Positions 12,936 to 24,911 of a stretch of 64,000 nt of DNA are shown here, piece by piece (position 1 is the first letter of the stretch; every line of letters starts with the position of its first letter). The DNA comes from Ailanthus altissimus (taxonomy: Eukaryota > Streptophyta > Magnoliopsida > Sapindales > Simaroubaceae). The stretch lies in contig OX327710.1 of the NCBI GenBank assembly GCA_946807835.1, positions 17,906,501 to 17,970,500 on the forward strand. The letters are read 5' to 3'. The translations under genes and the position numbers were made by a program. The notes beneath the pieces were generated by a model, which was given only the letters and a program-made list of their open reading frames with translations, had not been told where the DNA came from and did not search any database.

Positions 12936-13667
12936 ATGGTGAGTCACTGCACTTAGTCTCTCAATGGCTCTGTTTTTTTTTTTTTTTTTAATTTTTATTT
13001 ATTTATTTCTGATCTAACTAAAGAGGTGCCGTTTTGAAGCTCAATTCTATTATGCTTATATGATCAATGTGCTGTCGTCTTTGAGTTTCGCCCCCTTTTT
13101 TTTATGTTTTGAGACTGAGAGTCTCTGCTTCTCGCTGATCCTGCAAAACGGTGCCGTCAAGAAGTTCAATTCTTGTATACAATGAAGAAAAAAAAAAAAC
13201 TGGTTATTTTCAAATGATATTCTCTGTGTTGGCGTCTATGCTTTCTCTTCCGATCGATTTTATTTTATTTTCTTTAATAAAAAAAATTTAAAACTTGAAA
13301 TGATGGTAATATTCTTTGTTTACAGTTAAAAACGGTTACTTTTGAGCTGAACTCTGTGTGTTCTTCATTTCACTACTAATGTACGTGTACATGAGCATTT
13401 AGCTTTAAATTTAAATTGTATGATCATTTTAGTGCAAAAATTTAATTTCAGGACTTGAGATCTAAAATAATATAGATCAAAACAAACAAATTCTTTAAGT
13501 TGCTCAGCTTTGTACTCTGATCTGTTAACGCAGCTTTGTTTATACTGCTTGATTAGAATATACAGTTTAATTGACAAGTTGATTTATTAGATTGTTGGAT
13601 CTGGTGGTTACTGTAGTTGGCTGCTGAGTATTTTGGGAACTCGAAGGCTAATGTGAACTATGTAGGC
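12936..13667 (+). other. Alternative upstream start of the SGB1-like gene
   Basis: The leader exon ends in aacaaaATG directly before a GTGAGT donor (12939). If this is spliced to the acceptor ending at 13616, the ATG reads in frame through 17 codons (LAAEYFGNSKANVNYVG) into the Met at 13668, giving a 516-aa protein. If it is spliced to the acceptor ending at 13665 instead, the ATG opens an out-of-frame upstream ORF. The first acceptor has the better pyrimidine context. Relatives I know begin at a residue equivalent to the Met at 13668, so that start was chosen for the main call. Confidence 0.45.
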
Positions 13668-16600
13668 ATGCGTGGACGGCATGGAGATGCATCCTGGATG
13701 TATAAGCGTGCCTCAACGAGGGATGTCGATGACAATGAGAAAGAAGAAACCTCGGGTAATCTTTAATTTTGTATATTAATCAATTGTATTGTTGGGTTAT
13801 GTTGAAAAGTTTCATTATATTTTATGTTTTGTTATGTGGATGAATAATTGACACTGGTTATCTGAGTATATCAGGCATTCCAAAGAGTTGGGGGTTTCAT
13901 TTGACTGCTAGATTTGCTAAAACAAAAATTTGTTTTACATATGAGACTTGAAAACCAATATTTGTGTTGGTATGTGTTGTACTTTACTTAAATAAGATAA
14001 TGTGTTAAGGGTACAGGAATAGGTTAATGATAATAAAATGGCAAGTTGCACAATTTGATATTTCTTTTTGCAAGTTGCAGAGTATGTAAAAGCAATAGAT
14101 ATAGCTCCCTTTGTTTTCATAAGATTTGACTAATCACTTTTCTCTGCCATTGTGAAATTAAATGATAATCTTAAGCCATGAATTTCAAGATTGCTTTAGC
14201 TCCATCAGTTTGTATGAGGAGTGATACAATTGAGTTAGAAGAACAGCATTATCCTAATTTTATCCTAATTTGTATAACTTAAGCTGTTTTGAAGTTTTTC
14301 CCCTGTTCATTCATGGAAAAGCAAAAAAGTGAAAGATACTTTTACTCATTTGTTTTGACGCAAATATTTTCCATAGTTATAGATGATACTAACAGTGGAG
14401 TGAATCTTTATATGGCTTGTAGTACGGATGCCAAATGGATTGGCCAAGGATATGGGGAACCCTTCCTGGAGGCGGTCTTTGCCACATGTACTTGTGGCAA
14501 CCATTTCTTCGTTCCTATTTGGTTACCATCTAGGGTGTGTTCCCATGAAACTTGTAATCCTTTTTGCTTCTAAAATTTTTTGTTTATGTAAAAGGGATGG
14601 GAAATAATCTGTTCTTCTATTTGTTATGGCCTTTTTAATGCAGAGTAGTTAATGAGACGCTAGAAAGTATGTCTTTAGATCTTGGCTTTAGTGGAAATAC
14701 CATGGCTGAAGGTACCATCTGGTCGACTTATTGCTTTCCATTCCTCTTTGGAAAATTATTCTAACATGTTGGTTTATGTCAAATGAAGGCCTGGTGGTGA
14801 GTACATGTTTAGGGGGTGCCTTCTTTGGATCTATGTTCAGTGGTTGGGTTGCGGATGGGGTTGGACGCCGCAGGGCATTCCAGTTATGTGCTATACCAAT
14901 GATAATCGGGGCTTCGATGAGGTAACTACCATATGGAGCACATATTTGTTCTCATTTCTGTTTGGATTTCAAGCAATCATCAATGTTCCTTTCTCTCTGT
15001 AAAAATACTAAATGCTAGTCGTTTAGTTAAGACATGAACATTTGCACAAAATGTTTTGTTTAATTCTGAACTTAGGTATGTTAATCATTTTCGGATGAAT
15101 TTTTTAGTGATTTCTTGGGAGCTTTTTGTGAACAGAATTGCTAACATTGGCCCATATTCATATAACATCTGCAAAAGGTTGATGTCAAAGAGGATCTTTT
15201 TTAGTCCAGTACTTTGCACTTTTAAGTAAATCTGCATGACTTGTTTATGCTTAAGGTATTGGTTTGCTTTGATGGAGCTATTGCGCTCAAATCTGTGTCT
15301 CCATATGATTTTAGGGTCTGACATCTCTTTGCTGACTCTCGTTTGTTTTCTAAAATTAGATAATCATGATATAGCAGAGTCACTATGGTGTTTTTTTTTT
15401 TGGGTACGCGATGCTTGAATTCTTATAAATCCATGCCCTCTAACTTTTGCTAATAATTCTCTTTTATCCTAACTGAGAGATCAAATGCTTCATTTTTTTC
15501 CTAATTTGAAACTGTATAAAGCTTATGGAGGTACTCAATGATAATCTGCAGTGCTATAACAAAAAATCTCTGGGGCATGCTTCTTGGAAGGTTATTTGTT
15601 GGGACTGGAATGGGTATTGGCCCACCTGTTGCAGCTCTCTATGTGACAGAGGTATGAGAGTTGATGATTTTATCAATTTGCCTTGATTGTCAGTCAACAT
15701 TTCCTAGTCTACTACAAGACTTCCTTTTTCATGGGAATTAAATGTGTTTCATCATCAAGTAGGTTTCACCGGCTTATGTCAGGGGTACTTATGGAAGCTC
15801 CACACAAATTGCAACATGTCTTGGAATTTTAGTGGCTCTGTTTATTGGACTACCTGCCAAGGAAGTTGTGGGTTGGTAAGAAAAATGTTGAGCTATGGTA
15901 GTTTCAGAACTAGATGATTGACGAAAAAGTTGTTCAATTTATTAATGGACTATTTTAAGCACTTTGAATGCCTAGTCTGAGAATACATCTATTTTGTTTA
16001 CTCAGTCTACCTCTCGGAGGATGCATCTCTGAGTTGCATGCTGTACTGACTTGATGATGTGCTCAGGTGGCGCATTTGTTTTTGGGCATCTACTATTCCT
16101 GCAGCATTACTTGCTGTTTCTATGGAGTTTTGTGCAGAAAGTCCTCATTGGCTTTTCAAGGTCATCTGCTCATTTTGTATATCATTCGTGTTTCATCTGC
16201 TTTATTCCTTTCTTTGGATTTTTCCTTTTTTTTCGCTATGTGAGACATCTGTTAAGTTTAATGCTGTTTTAATAAATATGAGCTGAAAAAATCCGAAAAT
16301 TATAAGTTGTTAGTTACTTTGAAAAGAAGAACAGTGTCTGAAATATGTATAATGTGTTAACCTATTGTAAACAATGACTTCATTCAATACAAATTTAGAT
16401 CGGTGTTAGATCGTAATGAAGTTTCATAATTCAATTTGGAATTTAAACTGGAAGTATTTATCTTCTCTTCCGTTGGGACGATGTGCAATTGATAGGAAAT
16501 CTTATTTCTCCGGTTGGATTGGGTTCTAACCTGAATTGGAATTTGATGTGAATTCTTAGGAGCTTCATCTGAGTCAGTGCAATGGGGATTGAGGATTATA

Positions 16601-19011
16601 ATAATATTCATAACCAACTCATGGTAATGCTTCAAACAAATAAAATGTTTTTGATCCAGGGATGCTTCCATAAAGAGCTGCACATTAACTGCTTCAAAAA
16701 TACTCTCTTAAACAAAACCCTAATTTCAAAGTGGTTGGGCTGGGACTTAATGAGTTCATTAATGCTGACGAAAGTGATTGATCAAACTGCATTCTAGCAT
16801 TTCTTTTCCCTTTCTTCTATCCTTTTCTTCTTTCCTTATTTTTTTTATTTTCTTTTCTATTAATCCTCCAATACATTGCCACACATGAGGTTTTATTGTT
16901 GAATTGTTTTCTGAGTGCTGCCATTTTCTTGATACACTATGGTCTTCCTGGAAAGCTGCTTTGATTATAATTTGGCTTACATTTGTCTAGTTCCTTTTTC
17001 TTTTCTTTTTGTGGTTTCTTGCATCCCTTCCCGGGAAATTTGACCTGCTATATAAAATTGTGCTTACTTTTAAACAAATGCATGGTTCTCTCTCTCTCTC
17101 CATGCAACCAACAGTTGTGATTCGAGTTCCAATTTTTTTTATGCATTTTTCTTTTTGCTCATCTGACTGTGATTCATCTGATAATTGACTCATTGAAGTA
17201 ATTTGATAGTGTAAATACTAATTTTTCTGGTATCGCTTCAGAGAGGAAGAGGTGCTGAAGCAGAAGCTGAATTTGAAAAACTTTTAGGAGGACATCATGT
17301 AAAGTACTCAATGGCAGAACTGTCAAAGTCAGAGAGAGGGGATGAGGCTGATTCAGTGAAGTTCTCAGAATTGCTCTCTGCTCGTCATTTTCGAGGCAAA
17401 AATGTTAACTTGTTTCAAGTTTTGTCCTTGTCATTTTACCTATATGTTTCCTTCTAAAGATTACCTTTTTAAACTCTATTTGCAGTGGTTTTCATTGGGT
17501 CTGCCCTTTTTGCTTTACAACAGTTATCAGGCATAAATGCTGTTTTCTATTTCTCGTCAACTGTCCTTAAAAATGCTGGTGTACCTCCAGACTCTGGAAA
17601 TATCTGTGTGGGAATTGCAAATTTATTCGGTACAGATTTCTCTACTCCCAATTATTTAACTTGTGAACATAGTTTAATGTTTCTCTTAACCATATTGTTT
17701 GTGATTTGTTAGGGTCAATTATTGCAATGATTTTGATGGATAAGCTTGGAAGAAGGGTACTTCTTCTAGGAAGTTTTTTTGGCATGGTAAGGAAAATATT
17801 TAAAGAACAGAAAGCACTTTCTTATTTTCCCAATCACTATAATTTTTAACTAGAATTGTGGTACTGAAACCACATTGTGAATTCCTTGAGCATATATGCA
17901 TTATGTAAGGTGGCAACATCCATTGCACACGTTATGATGGGTGAAATGTCAGTCGGTTATGTCTGCAAGTAATAACCATCTAACAGTAAAAAATATTTGG
18001 GTGTTAACCCTTTCAGAATATAGAAGTAGCCTTGATTGTGGTGTTCTACAATGGGTCATTGACTGTAGACTATATTACTTAGATTGGCAGTGATTGGTAA
18101 CTGAAAAATTTACAGTTGCTGAAGTTATAAAGCAGCGCTAGAATAGCTAGGGTGATCTCTGAGTAGATCCATGTTGATTCTCTGCTTTGTTTTGCAACTG
18201 ATGAATAGCATTACATTACATTTGTAATTAGAGGACTTGCACCCTCATATTTTATACTGCATAGAATACTATGATAATGTGTTTGATGTTTGCTTTATGC
18301 ACTTTTGTATCAGGCAGTGGCAATGGGTCTTCAAGCAACTGCCGCAACTTCCTTTGTATCAAGCTCCAGAACATTGTATCTATCTCTTGGAGGCATGCTG
18401 CTGTAAGTTGTCAATCCTTAATAACCTGGAGGGGAGAGGGGCAAAAGCAAATAGATAAAAACAAAATGAGAAAAGTATGCTAAGGTTTACAAAATGATAT
18501 AAAGATTTTAGGTGGAAACACATAAATTTAGTATTGTTTTGTATTTGTGATTTAATGGCATGTTTTCTAACTATGAGCTGGATATTGCAGGTTTGTCTTC
18601 ACATTTTCATTGGGTGCTGGTCCCGTTCCTAGTCTCCTCCTCTCAGAAATATTTCCCAGTCGAATTAGAGCAAAGGCAATGGCCGTTTGCATGGCTGTGC
18701 ATTGGGTAATTATCTTCTGTAGTTCTTGCCGTTGTGATTATGTTGACACAGATTCCTTTTCTTTCATTTTGCTGATTCACTTGGTTGTTTTGGGACAGGT
18801 GATAAATTTCTTAGTTGGCCTTCTGTTTTTGCGCTTGCTAGAGCAACTCGGGCCAATGGTCCTCTATACCATTTTCGGTTCCTTTTGTTTCTTGGCGGTA
18901 ATCTATGTTAAGAGGAACGTGATGGAAACTAAAGGAAAAACACTGCAAGAAATCGAGATTGCACTTCTTCCTCCACAGTTAGAGGTGTTAAAGGACCAGC
19001 TGATTATTTGA
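13668..19011 (+). CDS. SGB1: MFS hexose transporter, SGB1 / plastidic glucose transporter 3-like
   Basis: A sugar-porter MFS protein closest in pattern to Arabidopsis SGB1 (At1g79820, reported in the Golgi; also named probable plastidic glucose transporter 3). Thirteen coding exons keep frame: 13668-13755, 14423-14534, 14644-14711, 14789-14921, 15552-15651, 15763-15875, 16067-16160, 17242-17395, 17486-17629, 17713-17786, 18314-18402, 18591-18705 and 18799-19011. The product is 498 aa with about 12 membrane segments. Motifs seen: FGYHLG (62-67), ADGVGRRR (111-118, loop 2-3 signature), ESPHWLF (about 229-235), QQLSGIN (299-305, sugar-binding helix 7) and ETKGKTLQEIE near the C-terminus. The 48 residues before helix 1 do not look like a strong plastid transit peptide, so Golgi placement as for SGB1 is plausible. 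The intron after 17395 starts with GC. An upstream ATG could add 18 residues. Direct proton-coupled hexose transport is inferred from the family. Confidence 0.93.
17396..17485 (+). other. GC-AG intron in the SGB1-like gene
   Basis: A 90-bp intron begins GCAAAA after an exon ending CGAG and ends TTTGCAG. No GT donor nearby keeps the reading frame: the first GT downstream (17404) would shift the frame into the strongly conserved VVFIGSALFALQQLSG exon. The GC donor is therefore required by frame and by homology. Confidence 0.85.
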
Positions 19012-20199
19012 TGACCAGATATTGAGTCGTACACTGAAGCCTTTAAATTTGTTTGTTATTTTTCTGTCCAAAAGTTTGTTAAAGGAGTGTTCATACCTGA
19101 TGAGATCGTAATGTAATTACCTTTCATGTTAAGTCAATAACAGAATTTCCCGGGAACTTGACAAATTTTCCTGTGTTTCTCATTCACTTTCTTAGTTAGC
19201 AAACACCTTGAGAGTCGCAAAATTTCATTAAAGTAAACCAAGTTGAACGATAGTGTTGAGCAAACTAATAGAGTATTACTATCTACGCAAAATTTTGATC
19301 AAATGTTAGAAGAACATTTCTCCCAGCAAAGGTGGCTTAACAAAGTAAAAGTTTGTTTAAAAAAAGTACATTTAGACACGATTTTCATTATTATTTTTTT
19401 TCTTCTTTCAGGTTTTGCAGCGGATATATACCAAATTGAAAACAAAATTTAAATAACCCAATTTCTTCCGACGGAATAGTGATTTGTGATAGAATTGTTG
19501 GAGACAACTTATATTCATTCTTCTGTTTGAATTTGGGGGCAAACATAAAATTAGACAAAGTCTTGGGTCCTAAATACTTAAATATAGGCCTGTGGGTCCA
19601 AAACACAGATTCATAGTTATAGATTCCTCTGTCAAAGACTTTTCAATCAAATAACTCAGACAAAATGGACCACTATAGCACATTTCAGTTATGGTTGAAA
19701 GCGCTATAAGTTGGTATCTATATAAGTCCAGCTCATAATTATTAAATAATTATAAAATATATTTAAAATATTTGAAAAATATAAAAGATAAAATTTTAAA
19801 ATATGAAAAAAAAAATTTTATAAGTGTAGGAGTGTATATATTTAGACTTTTAATTTAATTTGGATAATAAAAAATTTTTATTTGATTATGTATTTTTTTT
19901 TATCAGTATCAAAGTTAATTAAAAATATACAATTTAAAAATTTATAATTAATTTTACTTTAAAAGTAAAATATGTTATGGCTCGAGAAATATGTAAATGA
20001 ATCATTATAAATATTCAAAGTTAGTTAGTAGAATTTTGAATAATTTTTAACTCAGTAGATCTTATCCTACTATATTACAATAACAATTGAATAATTACTC
20101 AAGTTAAAAAATTATATAACACACCAGAATTCTAATTATGTAAATTTTAAATATCATATACTTAAAAAGTTTTTAATTATGGAGATGTAATAATATCTA
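19012..20199. other. SGB1-like 3' flank and AT-rich spacer
   Basis: The first roughly 150 bases are the probable 3' UTR of the SGB1-like gene. The remainder is AT-rich with no open frame that resembles a protein. Confidence 0.6.
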
Positions 20200-22560
20200 G
20201 AATACATTCCCTAGATAACGTAACAAACCCACTTAGGCCTAAACTCTTAATGTGTTTGAGAAACACGTGAAGTGTATTAGTATGCGATAGTAGTACGAAT
20301 AATACTAGAGCAAGTGGGAGTTTGTTAAAGTTAGTGCTTACGTGCCATTCCAATATTGTATGAATATTAATTATTTAATATTTATACAATAAATATTTTT
20401 AATAAAATTATTAATATTAATTATATGGTACTAAACTTGTAACGTTACAGACATTGTATGATCTGAAGAAGTTCAAATCTGATCTAAAGGAGTTTAGACC
20501 AATGCTAAGAGTTAGCAAAATTGAGGTTATAAATGCTAAGAGTTAACACTACTAAGAGTTAGCAGGTTATATGAGTCAACAAAATTCTAAGAGTTAGAAA
20601 TCTTGTTTAAAATGGGATAAAGATTTGAAAGTATACTAGTAATAACATAGTTATAAAGAGTTGTAATAGATGCTAGGAAATGGCATTATGCAAGTATGTT
20701 ATCAAACACAGTATTCCTGATCTATGTTCATTAATGTGAGTTTTATCGGTGATCACTATTAAATAGATCAGTGTATATTTATATATGCTTAGTATAGATG
20801 GTTGTTCTTAGTTGATAGTGAGCTTAAAGCTTGTATAAGCATACAGGTATCTAATCATGACTAGATATTGAATAGACTCATAAGGACCCCAATAGATATC
20901 TTTTGAACCGTCAAAAGAAGATCATTTTGAGTTGAGTAGTATTCGTAGTCCTTTGACCAGAACGTCATAATAGGCTTATGAGTGATCCATCATACTTTAA
21001 TTCTATATATGTCAGAGACATTTTATGGTCTGACCGCTATGTGTAACTAGATATGATCCGATGCTCATGAAGTCCGGTGTGCGTAGATACGACATTCGTC
21101 AGCTTACATAGGTAATTTATATATCCGATGCTTCGAGATTGTATCTCAGAAAATCTTATGACCATAAGTAATAAACCTAGGAAATGAGTTTTTTGTAGGG
21201 TTAAACAATATTATGAAAGTGATTGCGTATATTGTTTATTGAAATACGAATCTGGAGATAAATTCATAGATGAGCAAATGAAGATTTGACAGTGCTGATC
21301 TATATCCCTGCACATCCAGGGTATAATGACAAAAGGATTATACATATGTGTTTTAACCTCAACTTGTGTGATCTAATGTGTTGATTTGTAATATTCGTGA
21401 CGTGTACGTGGAGCATTGTTTATATATTCATAGAATAGTTTTATTTAACGAATCAGGCGTGGACCTAGTGAGTCATAATATAAAATATACTCGTTGTACA
21501 CTTGAACAGTATACTGTATTGAATAATTTAATACAATATAAAATACAGTAAATTATTATAGTTAAGTTAACTAAAATATATAGTTATAATATGACCGATT
21601 TGAGTTAACTTGATAACCTAGTAAAAGTATAATAGTAATTTCACATTATTGGTTATTTAATTGTTAAATAATCAAGATATTTATTTAAATAATAATTAAA
21701 TAAAAATCTAACTTAAACATTGTTAATTGTTAACCAAAGGATTAGGTTAAAAGATATTTTATACTTAACTTAACTATTGACTGTTAACTATGGTTATGTT
21801 AAATAAATATTTAAATATTTTTTTATTTTTAAATAAATATTAACCTAATTAGGGTTAATAGTTAACTCTAGAGTTAAATTAGTTGGATATTTATTAACTT
21901 AAGAGTAAAGTTAATTTATCTCAACTAAAGTTAAATGTTAACTTTAGTTAAGTGAATAGTTAAATTAAATGCAAAAAAAATTTAAATTTATTTAAAATTT
22001 ATGTATTAGTATATAAAGTGAAATAAAATTTAAAATTCATAAATTTTAGTTTTAAAAATATTTGGTGGCTGACCATTTCAATTCGAAAAATTAAAATTGT
22101 TAATTTTGTGTTTTAATTATTAAAACATTAAAATAAAAATAAAAGGATTGTTAATTATAATAATCAAAATAGATTTATTTTAATTGTTCAAATATTAATC
22201 AATGATATAAATAAATAAATTTAATTAAATTAAATATTAAATTATCACTAGATTACACAATTATTTTTACTAATCAAATCTTCTTAAGTTAATTATTAGA
22301 ATTGTCAATAAATTTATTTCACGTAAACTTTAAGAATGTAATCCAAAGTTTTAAATATAAATTTTATAATTTTATAATTAATTTAATTAATTATATAAAT
22401 ATACGTTAATTATATAATTTTATTATACTTATATATATTTATATAATATATATCACATACATATACTCTAAAATAAATAATCGACACTCAACAAAAATTT
22501 TCAACACTCAAAAAGCATTTCGATCTCTCTGTTAAGTAAAATTCTCTCAATTAAGGAAAA
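20200..22560 (+). mobile_element. Probable LTR retrotransposon remnant (long LTR, Copia-like edge)
   Basis: The sequence AGCAAGTGGGAGTTTGTTAAAG at about 20310-20330 looks like a polypurine tract followed by an LTR start (TGTTAAAG at 20323), as seen in many plant Copia elements. About 1.2 kb of non-coding, moderately complex sequence follows, then AT-rich repeats of GTTAACT/AGTTAAAT. I could not find the other end, a second LTR or a target duplication, so limits are approximate. Confidence 0.3.
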
Positions 22561-23345
22561 AAAGCTCCTAGTTTATCACCCTACCCTTATTTTCTATCTC
22601 CACTAGAAAGGAGATTTTTAGCCTCCTGCAGTGAAGATACCCCCATTTTATTATTTCCCTCTTTCTCTCTTTATTCTATTGCTTTTAGTCGTTTTTCCTA
22701 TTTCTTTCTTTTCGTTTTCGTGATTTTCTTTGCTTTTATTTTTTTTTGTCGATTTCTTTATCGGCCTTCACCGAGACCTGTCGATCTCATTAAGCCCCAT
22801 CAGATCATTTCAGCCTTTAACTTCCATACACTGAGCAAGCATCGACTAAGCCGCCGACCTTTTCCGAGATATGCAGGTCTCCGTTGAGCTTTGTTAGACG
22901 CAATTGTAGCTTAGCCAGACTTCACCAAGCCTTTGGCCGCTCCACCGGGTTTTTGCCAAACGCCGCCGCCCTTGATTTTTCTCTTGTACACAAGTTTCTA
23001 AAATTATCGGCACTTCCATCCACCTTTGGGCTAACAGTCAATGTCTCATGAGCAACCATTGCTCACCAACAGCTACCTAGCCTAGATCTGGCGGGGAAGA
23101 AACCTTCGGTGGCAATCAAGCCTCTTTCGCGGCCCTCTAAGCTTGTTTTGTTTTTATGTTGGCATTAGGTTGAGGTTTTTAATTAGTTAATTTTGAAAAC
23201 GGTAGAGGATGCGAACTAAGTGGTGTTGGTGTTGGTGTTGTGGTGTCTTCCGTGAGGGTTATTTTTGTCTTTTTAATATGAGAGTAATTTTGTTCCTTTT
23301 GTCTTAGAGTAGAATTCTCCGCCATTAATAAAAATAGTGATTCCT
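22561..23345. other. GC-richer non-coding island
   Basis: About 780 bases are clearly richer in G+C than the surrounding DNA, with a CT-rich beginning (22640-22750) and a GGTGTTGGTGTTGGTGTT run near 23220-23240. All frames contain frequent stops. It could be a fragment of a transposon or a former leader sequence; I recognise no family. Confidence 0.35.
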
Positions 23346-24859
23346 CTTTGTAAGGATAGTTTTTTAATATTAAATTTAAAATTAAATTTTTTAAGATAAA
23401 AAATTAAGTTTGAACGTATTTTAATAGAATTATTTTATTTTTGTGTAATATTTTAATATTTTTTTTATTTTATATCAAAAATTTTATAATATAATATTAT
23501 TAATTTTATTAATAATATTATATTTAATGATAATTTTTTTTAAAAAAAAAAGGCATCATCCAATTAAAAATTTTATATACGAAATGCATCTCATCTATTG
23601 TTATTACATAGGTTCATGTCTTAACATTACTAAACTTTAAAGTCATCCGGTGATAGTCCTATGCATCACCGATCATTACATGTGTTCAAGTTTTGGCATT
23701 TATCGAATCCCAAAACTTAATAAAAACAAGAGAAAATGAAATCTGACTCTTAAAGTTTGAAAAAAATAATATGTAAATTCTTAAAATTTTAAAAATGTTA
23801 TTTATACCTTTGTCAAAGAACAAAATTTGTTAAAATTAATAAAAAAGATGGTTAAAATAAAAATTTACTTATTTTTTATTAAAAAATAAAATTTTGAATA
23901 ATCTTAATCAACGACCGATTAATATTTATCAACAATTAGTCAATATCAATAAATTATAATTATTGATTGCCAATTAATATTGATCAACAGCCTTTGTTAA
24001 CATGGTCAATGATTGTTAATGTTGATCAATAGCGTTAAAAGGCGACAAACGATAATGGTCAATAATTAATAATTTAAGTCCAGTCTCTTGAATAATTTAA
24101 TTAATTAACGTATTAATTTTTATTTATAAAGTCAAAAATTTAAACTCTATTTTTAGTGTTGAATTAAATTAAACTTTTTTTTAGATACAATGAGAATAAT
24201 TAACTTCCAATTGTATACTAATATTTGTTGGACTGAGGACTGGGTCACCATGCTAGGCAAGTAGTACATGTAACTGTATAAATTAATTAGTTTAGTATTA
24301 ATTACCGCTCTTCGTTGAAAAATAGTAGATGAAATGAATTTGAGATTGTAGCCGAAGAGCAAGGGTAAAAAATGAATAAGATAAATAATAAAAGTTAATG
24401 AAACAAAAGAAGTTTGTTGTTGAATTAACAGAATATATTTAAAAAAATATTAAAAAATAACACCATTTTTAAAATTTATAAGATGAATTTATAAATGAGT
24501 AATGCTTAAAAAAAAAAAAAGAATCAATAGCACCATTCTATACGCTTACTTATTTTATATTTTCGGGTTGATTCAATATCACTAATTATTATTAGACTTA
24601 TAATTAATCATATAAAGTAGAATAATAAAATTAAATTTGAACAATTTAAAATAATTAAATATAATATTCTTATGTGTTTGGTTTACAATAATTTTTTTGG
24701 AGGGTAACTGTTTTCATGCAAATGATGCCATGCCATGCCATGCCATGCAACGAACTTTGATAGAAAGCCAAAAATATTTGACAAAGTAGTTTCAACACCG
24801 AAGCAACCAACGAACAAATTCAAAGCACTAGCCACCTAATAAGCATTGATTGACCGATC
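23346..24859. other. AT-rich spacer upstream of AAE13
   Basis: This stretch shows no coding signal. Around 23925-24070 there is a diverged short repeat of forms of 'atcaacgattgtcaata' on both strands. A pure ATGCC tandem run lies at 24725-24749. Confidence 0.5.
24725..24749. repeat. ATGCC pentanucleotide microsatellite
   Basis: Four perfect ATGCC units plus ATGCA stand about 165 bases before the AAE13 start codon. Confidence 0.85.
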
Positions 24860-24911
24860 AAACCAGTAAAAAACATTATACCCACATCATATATATCTCA
24901 CCTAATTAAGC
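24860..24911 (+). promoter_or_regulatory. TATA-like element next to the first AAE13 start codon
   Basis: TCATATATATC lies at 24887-24897, only about 15 bases before the first ATG at 24912. If this TATA box is used, transcription would start at or after that ATG, and the first usable in-frame Met would be Met76. The long, mitochondrial form would then need a start site further upstream. A short ATGCC repeat (24725-24749) lies in the proximal promoter. Confidence 0.35.
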
